Origin: UBA1426 sp050953365
Lineage (GTDB): Bacteria > Bacillota > Clostridia > Peptostreptococcales > Anaerovoracaceae
DNA length: 38,008 nucleotides
Direction: 5' to 3'
Assembly (NCBI GenBank): GCA_050953365.1
Contig: JBMNMN010000010.1
Coordinates: 1-38,008 of the forward strand
In this document: positions 24,530 through 33,089 of the stretch, in pieces
Layout: each line of letters opens with the position of its first letter
Position numbering within the stretch: the first letter of the stretch is position 1
Translations under genes and position numbers: made by a program
Notes under the pieces: model-generated
Told to the model about the DNA's origin: nothing
Seen by the model: only the letters and a program-made list of their open reading frames with translations
The model's database searches: none

Positions 24530-25237
24530 ATGAAAAAGGAAGAACGACTGCTGCTTCTTCAGGAAAAGCTGGTTCGGATGAAGCAGCATGAGAGTGCTCT
24601 CTACGAAAAGGGCATTCAGTACATAGCAGGGGTGGATGAAGCAGGTAGAGGCCCTCTGGCAGGACCGGTGGTGGCCGCTGCAGTAATTTTGCCAAAGGAT
24701 TTCGATATATTAGGCGTTGACGACTCCAAAAAATTGTCTGAGAAAAAGCGGGAAGAGCTTTATATTCAGATTAAAGAGGCAGCCGTCGCATACGGCATCG
24801 GCTGCATTGATAACGAGACTATAGATCGAATCAATATTCTGGAAGCCACCAAGCTGGCCATGAAAGACGCCTTAAGAGAGCTGGAAGCAAATCTGCGGAC
24901 CACTCTCGGAGACGGATGGAAAAAGCTTACGGGCGATGAACATAGAAAAAAGCCCTGCTGCATCCAGCACATTCTCATTGATGCGTTGACTCTTCCGGAC
25001 GTTCCGATTCCTCAGACTGCTATCGTACACGGAGACGGGGTGAGCATATCCATTGCCGCCGCATCCATACTGGCCAAAGTGACCCGGGATCATATAATGC
25101 TGGAGAATCATAAGGTCTATCCGGGATACGCTTTTGACTGCAATAAAGGCTACGGAACAAAAGCGCATTACGAGGGGATCAAAGCAAGAGGAATCTGCCC
25201 GATCCACCGCAAAACATTTTTAAGTCTGGGCAAATAG
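24530..25237 (+). CDS. rnhB: Ribonuclease HII
   Basis: Removes RNA from RNA-DNA hybrids and single ribonucleotides from DNA. The signature GVDEAGRGPLAGPV carries the first catalytic D and E. LIDAL and later KVTRDHIM supply the remaining acidic residues, and KGYGTKAHYEGI is typical. The protein has 235 residues. About residues 119-147 (NLRTTLGDGWKKLTGDEHRK and after) form an insertion before ILIDAL that is not usual for the family. AGAAAGGCAGC precedes the ATG. Third gene of the rplS-rbgA-rnhB cluster but with its own promoter. Confidence 0.95.
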   Translation: MKKEERLLLLQEKLVRMKQHESALYEKGIQYIAGVDEAGRGPLAGPVVAAAVILPKDFDILGVDDSKKLSEKKREELYIQIKEAAVAYGIGCIDNETIDRINILEATKLAMKDALRELEANLRTTLGDGWKKLTGDEHRKKPCCIQHILIDALTLPDVPIPQTAIVHGDGVSISIAAASILAKVTRDHIMLENHKVYPGYAFDCNKGYGTKAHYEGIKARGICPIHRKTFLSLGK

Positions 25238-25283
25238 TTTTTGCGATAAGTTAAGCAAGTAGTTTCAGGCGCCAACGTTTTTT

Positions 25284-26621
25284 TCAGATGCCAAGTACAT
25301 CCTTTTCTACAGAACGGATCGATGCATCTAACAATTCTACGACAAGATGGATTTCTTCTTCTGAAATAATCAGGGGAGGGCTTATTAAAACGGAATCTCC
25401 ATGAATTCCATCGATATAACCGGAGCTGGGGTACACAATAAGCCCATTGGAAAAGCAGGCCTTTACCACTCTTTCTGTAATTTTATCCTTTGGATCAAAG
25501 ATGTTTCTTCCGGTTTTATCTTTGGAAAACTCCACACCCCAGAGCAATCCCTTCCCGCGGATATCACTCACCATTCGGGAACGCCTCATCACTTCTTTCA
25601 GCGCTTTTTCAAGAATTAAGCCTTTCTCTTCCACTTGCTTTACTATGTCGTGCTTTTTTAGATAGTTTATAACTGCCAGAGCGTTGGCGGCAGCCAGAGG
25701 ATTGCCGCTGAAGGTATGGCCGGTGGAAAAATTCATGCCGCCTTGGGCCATTTCCTCGTAAATGTGCTGCCGGACGATGATGCCGGATAAGGGAACGTAG
25801 CCGCTGCTGATGCCTTTTCCGAAAACGATGATATCCGGCTGAAGATCCCAATGCTCCGCCGCAAAATATTTCCCGGTCCTTCCGAACCCGGTAATTACCT
25901 CGTCCAAAATAAACAGTATGCTGTTGTCCCGGCAGATTTGCTGAATACGTTCAAAATACCCATCCGGAGGAGTGATGCCTGCGCCGGAAGCGCCGGTAAT
26001 CGGCTCGCATATTACGGCGGAAACGTTTTCGCTGCCGAATCGGTTAATCATTTTCTGCAGATAATTCGCGCAGAAAAGATTGCAATCATGAGGTTCTTTT
26101 TCGTAAGGGCAAAGGTGGCAGAAGGGAAGTTCCAATACGGGAAAGTCGCTGACGTAGGGAGCATATTCCTTTCGTCTTGCGGCGTTCCCCGACATGGACA
26201 GAGAACCCATGGTGCTGCCGTGATAGCTGCTCCATCTGGAAATAACCCGCTGCTTCATGGGCTGTTTTTTTGCAACCCAATAAGAGTAGGCCATTTTCAT
26301 TGCCAGCTCCGTTGCTTCAGATCCGCTGTTTGCCAAACTTACGTATATCAGATCGCCCGGTGCCAGCGACGCTATTTCATTACAGAGCTCTTCTAAAGGC
26401 TGATTGGTAAATTGACTGCGATATGTAAATGTTAATCGATCCAGTTGCTCTTTGATGGCATTTGCTATCTCCGGATTGTTGTGGCCCAGGTTCACTGTCA
26501 TGGCGCCGGAACTGCCGTCTAGATACTTTTTTCCTGTATCATCGTAAATGTAGATACCGCTGCCGCGATGGGCCAGGGTGAATTTTTCCGTAGAGACGGG
26601 AGAAATAAACTTTGATTTCAT
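25284..26621 (-). CDS. Class III PLP aminotransferase, aspartate aminotransferase family
   Basis: A 445-residue class III aminotransferase. Motifs are ANSGSEATELAMKMA, YHGSTMGSLSMSGN, the signature LDEVITGFGRTGKYF and the cofactor lysine in VFGKGISSGYVPLSG. A cysteine-rich segment, LPFCHLCPYEKEPHDCNLFC, about one third of the way in is distinctive and is seen in a subgroup of these enzymes. It is distinct from the aminotransferase at 4159. The substrate cannot be assigned; it is probably an omega-amino acid or diamine. AGAGGGA precedes the ATG. It is convergent with rnhB and divergent from valS, with no partner gene. Confidence 0.88.
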   Translation of the reverse strand: MKSKFISPVSTEKFTLAHRGSGIYIYDDTGKKYLDGSSGAMTVNLGHNNPEIANAIKEQLDRLTFTYRSQFTNQPLEELCNEIASLAPGDLIYVSLANSGSEATELAMKMAYSYWVAKKQPMKQRVISRWSSYHGSTMGSLSMSGNAARRKEYAPYVSDFPVLELPFCHLCPYEKEPHDCNLFCANYLQKMINRFGSENVSAVICEPITGASGAGITPPDGYFERIQQICRDNSILFILDEVITGFGRTGKYFAAEHWDLQPDIIVFGKGISSGYVPLSGIIVRQHIYEEMAQGGMNFSTGHTFSGNPLAAANALAVINYLKKHDIVKQVEEKGLILEKALKEVMRRSRMVSDIRGKGLLWGVEFSKDKTGRNIFDPKDKITERVVKACFSNGLIVYPSSGYIDGIHGDSVLISPPLIISEEEIHLVVELLDASIRSVEKDVLGI

Positions 26622-26834
26622 GAATGTTCCCTCTTTTCTGATTTACCGGCGCTGTCTTTTGCCGGCGCGTAAAGAAAGAAATACAGTAAGAATATGCTTA
26701 TATTGTAACGGATTAGAAACGGCAATTCAACTCGCAAGAATGAGAATCAAAAGTTTCCTTATCATATAATATTGCATATATTGTCGCTAGTCTGTCGTCA
26801 TAATTTAATAAAAGGCAGAAACAAGTAATTCAGC

Positions 26835-26862
26835 TTGACAAACAGCGGCCTATCGTTAAAAT
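26835..26862 (+). promoter_or_regulatory. Sigma-A promoter of the valS T-box transcript
   Basis: TTGACA (26835-26840), a 16-base spacer and TAAAAT (26857-26862), about 345 bases before the valS start. Confidence 0.75.
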
Positions 26863-26904
26863 GGAAATATAGCTTTTTGCCAGGCCAAAGGCAAATGTAA
26901 TAAA

Positions 26905-27152
26905 ATGAATATGAATGCGATGATCAAGAGGAGTAGCAAAACACCTTTCTACAGAGAATAGACCCGATGCCCGCGCGAAGGGAAGAGGCTGGGAAATACT
27001 GCCCCGCGCTATGGGCAAGGCTGAGAGGTCTTGAAAACAGGATTTTGCGAAGGTCGCTTGGGAGCATGCTGAAATGAGAGCTGTGGAAGCACAGAATTAA
27101 GGTGGTACCGCGGAATAATCCGTCCTTATGCATATTGCATAAGGATTTTTTT
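26905..27152 (+). promoter_or_regulatory. T-box riboswitch of valS with its terminator
   Basis: AAGAGGAGTAGC marks the start of Stem I and AAGGTGGTACCGCGG (27099-27113) is the T-box sequence that pairs with the uncharged tRNA end. A terminator follows: TCCTTATGCA / TGCATAAGGA (27123-27145) and seven T. A possible valine specifier GTC lies at 27028-27030 in CTGAGAGGTCTTGAA, but I could not fold Stem I fully. Uncharged valine tRNA should stop termination and allow valS expression. Confidence 0.93.
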
Positions 27153-27207
27153 AAATCTATCGAAGCGGAAGTGGCCGAGCCATTGAAATAGTATTGGAGG
27201 GAAAGAA

Positions 27208-29883
27208 GTGGAAAAGAACTTAAGCAAGACGTACGATCCGAAGCAATTCGAAAAGAGGTTATATGAGCAGTGGGAAAAGAGCGGGGCTTTCCAAGGCAAA
27301 AGAGATAAGTCCAAAATTCCCTTTACCATCGTCATGCCGCCGCCGAACATCACGGGGCAGCTTCATATGGGCCATGCCCTTGACCATACATTGCAGGATG
27401 TGCTGATCCGCTGGAAGAGGATGCAGGGCTTCGATACCCTATGGCTCCCCGGCAGCGATCATGCCAGCATCGCTACCGAAGTGAAGGTGGCGGATAAGAT
27501 TCGCACGGAAGAAGGAAAGACGAAAGAGGAACTGGGCCGGGAAGAATTCCTGAAGAGGGCTTGGGAGTGGAAAAAGACCTATGGAGGGAAGATTACCGAG
27601 CAGTGCAGAAAGCTGGGAGATTCCTGCGATTGGTCCAGAGAACGTTTTACCATGGATGAAGGCTGCAACAGGGCCGTGGTGGAATTCTTTGTACGCCTTT
27701 ACGAAAAGAACCTGATCTACAAAGGCAACCGCATCATTAACTGGTGCCCCAGTTGCGGCACTTCCCTTTCCGATGCGGAAGTAGAGCACGACGATAAAAA
27801 TAGCAAGTATTATTACGTTCGCTACCCCGGCGAAGACGGAAGCGACGGCATTGTAGTGGCCACATCCCGCCCGGAAACCATGTTCGGTGACGTTGCCATT
27901 GCGGTAAATCCGGAAGATCCCCGATACAAGGATATGATCGGGAAAAAGGTGGTTCTTCCACTGGTAGGAAAGGTGATTCCTGTATTGGCCGATCCCTATC
28001 CCGATCCGGAAAAGGGTACAGGCGCCGTAAAAATAACGCCTGCCCATGACCCCAACGACTTTGAGGTAGGACTGCGGCACAATCTTCCCCAGCCTTCCTG
28101 CATCAACGAGGATGCCACAATGAATGAACTGGCGGGCAAATATGCGGGCATGGATCGCTACGAATGCAGGAAAGCCTGGATTGCTGACCTGGAAGCGGCA
28201 GGGTATCTGGTTAAAGTCGAAGACATGGTTATTCCCGTGGGAGAATGCTACCGCTGTAAGGATGTGGTTGAACCCATGCTTTCGGAACAATGGTTTGTCC
28301 GCATGGAAGCGTTGGCTAAACCCGCCATTGAGGCAGCCAAAAGCGGAGCGTTGACTCACGTACCCGAGCGCTTTGAAAAGATTTACCTCCATTGGCTGGA
28401 GGAGATTAAGGATTGGTGCATTTCCCGTCAGCTTTGGTGGGGGCACCGGATTCCGGCCTACTACTGCGACGACTGTGGTGAGATCATGGTGCTCAGAGAA
28501 GCTCCTGAAACTTGCTCCAAATGCGGCAGCGGCAATATCCGGCAGGATGAAGATGTGCTGGACACATGGTTCAGCTCTGCACTATGGCCATTTTCCACCA
28601 TGGGATGGCCTGAACAAACGCCGGATCTGGAACACTATTTCCCCACGGATGTCTTGGTTACGGGCTATGACATCATATTCTTCTGGGTAGTGAGAATGGT
28701 GTTCTCTTCTTTGGAAATGACAGGGGAAGTGCCTTTCCACCACGTTTACGTTCACGGACTGGTACGTGATGCAGAAGGGCGGAAAATGAGTAAATCCTTG
28801 GGCAACGGCGTGGATCCTCTGGAAATCATCGACCAATTCGGCGCTGACGCTCTGCGTTTCATGCTGGCTACGGGCATAAGCCCGGGAAGCGACATCCGCT
28901 TTAAGATGGATCGGCTGGAATCCTGCCGGAATTTTGCCAACAAGCTCTGGAACGCGTCGAGATTTGTCATCATGAACCTTCAAGACCGGGATGGCAATTT
29001 CCTGCCCATGGCGGACGCATCGGAAGGCATCGAGAAGCTGGCGCTTAAAGACGAGGATAAGTGGATTTTGACAAGGCTCAACGAGGCCGTTGCCGAAGTC
29101 ACATCCAATATGGAGAAATACGAGCTGGCTCTGGCAGGACAGAAAGTGCATGAGTTCATTTGGAACGAATACTGTGATTGGTACATTGAGCTTGTGAAAG
29201 CGCGACTTTACGGAGAAGACGAGGCCGATAAGCAGGTAGCCCGCTTTGTTCTCGTAAAAGTGCTGAAGGATATGCTCGCATTGCTCCATCCCTTTATGCC
29301 ATTTATTACCGAAGAAATATGGGGTTTCTTGCCGGGAGACGGCGGAATGCTCATCGTTGCTCCGTGGCCGGTATACAATGAGGCTGCACATTTTCCTGCG
29401 GAAAGCCGTCGGATGGGTCTGATCATGGAGATCATCCGAAGCATTCGAAACATCCGGGCCGAAGCGGAGGCGGCTCCCTCCAAAAAGCTGCGCGCCGTGA
29501 TCCTTTCTACGGGAGATGCTTTGGAAGCAATTAAGGCCGGGGAAAGCTATCTGAAAAACTTAGCGAACCTGACAGAGGTACGCTTAATTGAAGATAAAGG
29601 ACAAATTCCGGAGGAGGTCATGTCCGCCGTAGTGCATGGCGCTGAGATATTTATTCCTCTCGACGACCTGGTGGACTACAAGGCGGAATACCAGAGACTG
29701 GAGAAAGAGAAAGCAAGACTTGAAGCGGAACGGGCAAGGCTGTCCGCAAAGCTGGAGAATCCGGGATTTATCGAAAAAGCTCCGGAGGCTGTAGTAGCAG
29801 CGGAGCGGGAAAAATTTGAAAAAGCAGGGGCCATGTTGGAGAAAATTAAAGAACGCCTTTCCGTCGTGGCTAAAAAGCTATAG
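27208..29883 (+). CDS. valS: Valyl-tRNA synthetase
   Basis: Charges tRNA-Val with valine. The 891-residue class I synthetase has the HIGH-type motif HMGH at 53-56 (PPPNITGQLHMGHA), the KMSKS motif at 526-530, an editing (CP1) domain with TSRPETMFGD and ITPAHDPNDF, and a zinc-like cysteine motif CDDCGEI...CSKCGS. The C-terminal 70 residues form the coiled coil typical of ValRS (YKAEYQRLEKEKARLEAERA). The start is GTG 27208 after GGAGGGAAAGAA. It is controlled by the T-box leader upstream and followed 10 bases later by folC, the usual valS-folC pair of Firmicutes. Confidence 0.98.
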   Translation: MEKNLSKTYDPKQFEKRLYEQWEKSGAFQGKRDKSKIPFTIVMPPPNITGQLHMGHALDHTLQDVLIRWKRMQGFDTLWLPGSDHASIATEVKVADKIRTEEGKTKEELGREEFLKRAWEWKKTYGGKITEQCRKLGDSCDWSRERFTMDEGCNRAVVEFFVRLYEKNLIYKGNRIINWCPSCGTSLSDAEVEHDDKNSKYYYVRYPGEDGSDGIVVATSRPETMFGDVAIAVNPEDPRYKDMIGKKVVLPLVGKVIPVLADPYPDPEKGTGAVKITPAHDPNDFEVGLRHNLPQPSCINEDATMNELAGKYAGMDRYECRKAWIADLEAAGYLVKVEDMVIPVGECYRCKDVVEPMLSEQWFVRMEALAKPAIEAAKSGALTHVPERFEKIYLHWLEEIKDWCISRQLWWGHRIPAYYCDDCGEIMVLREAPETCSKCGSGNIRQDEDVLDTWFSSALWPFSTMGWPEQTPDLEHYFPTDVLVTGYDIIFFWVVRMVFSSLEMTGEVPFHHVYVHGLVRDAEGRKMSKSLGNGVDPLEIIDQFGADALRFMLATGISPGSDIRFKMDRLESCRNFANKLWNASRFVIMNLQDRDGNFLPMADASEGIEKLALKDEDKWILTRLNEAVAEVTSNMEKYELALAGQKVHEFIWNEYCDWYIELVKARLYGEDEADKQVARFVLVKVLKDMLALLHPFMPFITEEIWGFLPGDGGMLIVAPWPVYNEAAHFPAESRRMGLIMEIIRSIRNIRAEAEAAPSKKLRAVILSTGDALEAIKAGESYLKNLANLTEVRLIEDKGQIPEEVMSAVVHGAEIFIPLDDLVDYKAEYQRLEKEKARLEAERARLSAKLENPGFIEKAPEAVVAAEREKFEKAGAMLEKIKERLSVVAKKL

Positions 29884-29893
29884 GGAAACGGCC

Positions 29894-31213
29894 ATGAATT
29901 ACGAAGAAACCATAGATAAAATACACGGTTTTCAGAAGTTTGGCAGCAGGCTGGGCCTTGAGCGGATGACCGTCCTGATGGACCTTCTCGGTAATCCCCA
30001 GGATAGGATGAAGGTGATTCACGTTGCCGGCACCAACGGCAAAGGCTCCGTCTGCCGCTATTTGGCTTCTGTGCTGAAGGAAAACGGATATAAAGTTGGG
30101 CTTTACACTTCTCCCTATCTGGAGAGGTTTACCGAACGCATCGAGTTTGACGGCAGGGAAATATCAAAGGAAGATTTGACGGATTGTGCCGAAACGGTAT
30201 TTCGCGCGGTGGATCAGATGTTGGAGTCAGGCTATGAGTCGCCTACGGAATTCGAGTTGGTAACCGCCATCGGATTCGTCTATTTCGATCGAATGCCCAT
30301 GGATATCCTGGTCCTGGAGGTAGGTTTGGGAGGCAGGGGGGATTCCACCAACATTATCAAATCTCCTCTCGCATCCGTTATCACTTCTATTTCCTACGAT
30401 CATAGGAACGTGCTCGGAGAGACGCTTTCCGACATTGCCCGGGAAAAGGCGGGCATCATCAAGACAGGATGCCCAGTGATCTCCAATGTGACCGATCCGG
30501 CAGCGGCGGAAGTGATCCGGAAAATAGCCGATGAACGGGGCTGTGATTTCTATGACGCTTCCCTGACAAAACCTCGGGATGTAAGAAAGTCCTTGGACGG
30601 GTATTCCTTTAATGGTTTTTACCATAGAGGAGAACCGCTTCCGGTGGAACTGAAAATGATCGGCATCCACCAAGTTGCCAATGCAATCTGCGCTCTGACG
30701 GTGATTGAAGTATTGGCAGAAAAGGGTATAATAAATATTAATGCGGAAAAAGTGCAAAGCGGCATGAAACGCGCATTTCAGAAGGGACGCCTGGAGATTT
30801 TAAGCAATGATCCCTGGCTGGTCATCGACGGCGCCCATAATGAGGCCGGTGTAAAGGCTTTGGTGCAAGCGGTAAAGGATCATTTCCAAGGCAAAAGGCT
30901 CCTATTGATTATCGGCATGATGGCGGACAAGGAAGTAGACCGTTTGGTGGAGAATTTCAGTTCCATTCCCGGAGATATTGCCGCTTCGGAACCGGACAAT
31001 CCCCGGAAATTGAACGCGGAGCAGCTCTGTCTGGCAGTGAGGCAGGCAGGACGGAACTGTGTTGTATTGGGAGATTGGGAGAAGGCTTGCGACTACATAT
31101 GCGAGCAAAGACATAAATACGATGCAATCATTGTTTCGGGCTCAATATATCTAATCGGTAGGATAAGGGAGCGATTTGCGAATGAAGATAAAAAAGGTAT
31201 TGCTGGTTTATAA
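29894..31213 (+). CDS. folC: Folylpolyglutamate synthase / dihydrofolate synthase
   Basis: Mur-ligase-family enzyme of 439 residues that adds glutamate to folates, and in many bacteria also makes dihydrofolate. The P-loop GTNGKGS is at residues 46-52, followed by YTSPYLERFTERI. EVGLGGRGDSTN and SYDHRNVLGETLSDIAREKAG are diagnostic, and VIDGAHNEAG is the C-terminal domain motif. ATG 29894 lies 10 bases after the valS stop; the frame also runs back inside valS to 29816, which I do not take as the start. Expression is probably coupled to valS. Confidence 0.95.
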   Translation: MNYEETIDKIHGFQKFGSRLGLERMTVLMDLLGNPQDRMKVIHVAGTNGKGSVCRYLASVLKENGYKVGLYTSPYLERFTERIEFDGREISKEDLTDCAETVFRAVDQMLESGYESPTEFELVTAIGFVYFDRMPMDILVLEVGLGGRGDSTNIIKSPLASVITSISYDHRNVLGETLSDIAREKAGIIKTGCPVISNVTDPAAAEVIRKIADERGCDFYDASLTKPRDVRKSLDGYSFNGFYHRGEPLPVELKMIGIHQVANAICALTVIEVLAEKGIININAEKVQSGMKRAFQKGRLEILSNDPWLVIDGAHNEAGVKALVQAVKDHFQGKRLLLIIGMMADKEVDRLVENFSSIPGDIAASEPDNPRKLNAEQLCLAVRQAGRNCVVLGDWEKACDYICEQRHKYDAIIVSGSIYLIGRIRERFANEDKKGIAGL

Positions 31214-32096
31214 TCCATTTGCCGGAAACGGGCTCTTTAAGGCCAATCTGGACAGGATTATCGAGATGTTTCAAAAAAAACGCATACTGGTGGTACCGGT
31301 ACGGGCGGACAAACCTGCCTACATGAATGAAATGTTCCAGATGGCCGGGGAAGAGGGATTTTCAAAAGTCATTGCCGCAGGCGGGGACGGAACGATAAAC
31401 ATCGCTGTCAATACCATGCTGAATAACGACGTCAATTTACCTTTAGCAGTGTTTCCTTCGGGAACGGCCAACGATTTTGCATATTATTTTGATATTCCCC
31501 ATGATATCGACAACATGGTGAAGATTGCTACGGAAGAAAATTATTCATGTATCGACTTGGGATGTGTCAACGGAAAGTATTTTATCAACGTGGCCGCCAT
31601 GGGTTTTCTGGTTGATGTGAGCCAGAGAACCGACCCCAATATTAAGAACACTTTAGGAGTCATGTCCTATTATCTTAAAGGTGTCAGCGAGGTTCCCAGG
31701 CTTGAACCTATACCTGTAAAAATAGAAAGCGAAGAGTACTCCGGAACGGAGAAAATGTATTTTATGCTGGTGATGAATGGCAGGTCTGCAGGCGGCTTCA
31801 GGCGCATCGCCCCTACCGCCAGAATGGACGACGGACTTTTGGATGTGCTGCTTTTCCGGGAAATGCCCATTACGGAACTGCCCGGACTTCTGTTCAATTT
31901 CATACAGGGGAATCATTCCGAGAACAAGAATGTGATCTTCTTCCGGACCAAAAAACTTCGTTTGGAAACGGAGGCCGACATCGGCACGGATGTGGACGGG
32001 GAGAAGGGATGCGAGTTTCCTCTGGAAATAAGTTGTGTTCCTAAGGTATTACGTATCAATACATTGCGCAATGATATGGAGGGATCTTATTGGTAA
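31182..32096 (+). CDS. Diacylglycerol/lipid kinase, YegS/DgkB family
   Basis: A 304-residue lipid kinase with the catalytic-domain motifs VYNPFAGNG, the nucleotide-binding AAGGDGTIN, and FPSGTANDFAYYF. The later GRSAGGFRRIAPTARMDDGLLDVLLF is typical of the family. It probably phosphorylates diacylglycerol or a related lipid at the membrane. ATG 31182 lies within the last codons of folC (32-base overlap) with GGGAG upstream; TTG 31176 is an alternative. The gene overlaps the next gene too, so valS-folC-kinase-GNAT looks like one operon. Confidence 0.9.
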   Translation: MKIKKVLLVYNPFAGNGLFKANLDRIIEMFQKKRILVVPVRADKPAYMNEMFQMAGEEGFSKVIAAGGDGTINIAVNTMLNNDVNLPLAVFPSGTANDFAYYFDIPHDIDNMVKIATEENYSCIDLGCVNGKYFINVAAMGFLVDVSQRTDPNIKNTLGVMSYYLKGVSEVPRLEPIPVKIESEEYSGTEKMYFMLVMNGRSAGGFRRIAPTARMDDGLLDVLLFREMPITELPGLLFNFIQGNHSENKNVIFFRTKKLRLETEADIGTDVDGEKGCEFPLEISCVPKVLRINTLRNDMEGSYW

Positions 32097-32530
32097 ATTA
32101 TGAAATCAGCGTGACCGATGAATACGAAAGATTGGTCGAGATGTTTATTCGTCACGGGCTCGAGTTTTCTTTTGACGAGCCTCTCCCCACGGATCTTGTG
32201 AAATGCTGGAAAGCCGAGGATCCGGATGGGAAATTGATAAGCGGCTGTGTGCTTGCAATGCGCGGCGGGGAGTACATAATCGACGGTATTGCCACAGAGC
32301 CGGAGTATCGGAAGGAAAAGATCGGCAGCAAGCTACTGCAGCTGGCCCTGGAAGAGGCCAAAAGCAGAGGAGGCAAACAGGTATATCTGGTTGCCAGAGC
32401 CCCCGGTTTTTTCCGGAAACACGGTTTTCAGACCATCGAGGCGGCGGAGGTGCCGGAACTGTTCGACTGTTATTCATGCCCGCAGTTCCAGAAGACCTGT
32501 CATCCGGAGGTCATGAAACTGGTATTCTAA
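32090..32530 (+). CDS. GNAT family N-acetyltransferase
   Basis: A 146-residue protein with the acetyl-CoA-binding core of the GNAT fold: DGIATEPEYRKEKIGSKLLQ (motif A) and VARAPGFFRKHGFQ (motif B). The C-terminal DCYSCPQFQKTCHPEVMKL resembles the tail of ArgA-like or YokL-type GNAT proteins with cysteines. The substrate is unknown. The start is TTG 32090 with GGAGGG 6 bases upstream, overlapping the kinase stop by 7 bases; the next in-frame ATG would cut into the core. The last codons are duplicated downstream (see repeat at 32501). Confidence 0.82.
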   Translation: MVNYEISVTDEYERLVEMFIRHGLEFSFDEPLPTDLVKCWKAEDPDGKLISGCVLAMRGGEYIIDGIATEPEYRKEKIGSKLLQLALEEAKSRGGKQVYLVARAPGFFRKHGFQTIEAAEVPELFDCYSCPQFQKTCHPEVMKLVF

Positions 32531-32584
32531 ATGAAATGACAAATCATCCAGAGGTCAAGAAACTAAGATTCTAAATGAAATGAC
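32501..32584 (+). repeat. Tandem 40-bp duplication of the GNAT gene end
   Basis: 32501-32540 and 32545-32584 match at 35 of 40 positions. Each contains the final codons (HPEVMKLVF and HPEVKKLRF), a TAA and the following ATGAAATGAC. The second copy keeps the frame pattern but lies after the gene's stop. Confidence 0.85.
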
Positions 32585-32632
32585 GAAGCGCAGCAACGGG
32601 CGGATCCATAGAACCGTCTGTTACTGCGCTTT
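32585..32632. terminator. Hairpin terminator between convergent genes
   Basis: AAGCGCAGCAAC with GGCGG pairs with CCGTC and GTTACTGCGCTT, one long imperfect stem between the GNAT gene and the small minus-strand gene. Confidence 0.65.
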
Positions 32633-32644
32633 CTGATTGTCTGG

Positions 32645-32920
32645 TCATTTTTTTATGGAGTCAATCTTGGCCTCAAGTTCCGAAATTGCTGCCTGGGCAG
32701 CCTGAATTGCACGGCAGTGCTCCGCTCCCGGTGCAACTTCCGTATCTTTGATATCCTCGTAATAGATTTTCCCCAACTCAATATACGCTTGCTGAATCTT
32801 TTTTTGCTCGCCGGAAATTTCATTTTTGAGCTTGGTAATTTCGGCAAGTTCTTTCGCCTTTTCAGCCGCATCGCCGGCCATTTCACCGATCTTGTTTCCC
32901 AAATCCTTAATAAAAGACAT
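32645..32920 (-). CDS. Small coiled-coil protein of unknown function
   Basis: A 91-residue, charged, helical protein starting MSFIKDLGNKIGEMAGDAAE, with a heptad-like pattern through IKKIQQAYIELGKIYYED-type segments and a C-terminal helix ISELEAKIDSIKK. Similar small proteins in Clostridia often carry a zinc ribbon at the C-terminus; this one does not. No signal peptide or membrane segment is present. GGAGGTG lies 6 bases before the ATG. It is a single gene divergent from the deacetylase. I cannot assign a function. Confidence 0.75.
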   Translation of the reverse strand: MSFIKDLGNKIGEMAGDAAEKAKELAEITKLKNEISGEQKKIQQAYIELGKIYYEDIKDTEVAPGAEHCRAIQAAQAAISELEAKIDSIKK

Positions 32921-33089
32921 CCCTACACCTCCTTTTGTCTGTATTATATTCTGAGCCGGTCCACATTACAATAAAAAAGGCAAAAAAAGGGAATGGAAAA
33001 AAGGCAGCAAAATTCCATTCGGATTCCGGCATACCGGATATCTTCTTTGAATAATATGGTAGAGAGATTTTACGGGGGTGCCTGTAAAT

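Larger units (their letters stand above)
26622..27207. other. Intergenic region holding the valS promoter and T-box leader
   Basis: 26622-26830 should hold the promoter of the minus-strand aminotransferase; it contains two direct copies of CCGGCGC but no clear gene. The rest is the valS promoter and T-box leader listed separately. Confidence 0.6.

Noticed and set aside
26645..26675. CCGGCGC ... CCGGCGC as a terminator hairpin
   Set aside because: The two copies are direct, not inverted, repeats, so they cannot form the stem.
27439..28446. Long open frame on the minus strand within valS (335 codons)
   Set aside because: It is a shadow of the valS coding strand; valS has all synthetase motifs and the antisense product resembles nothing known.
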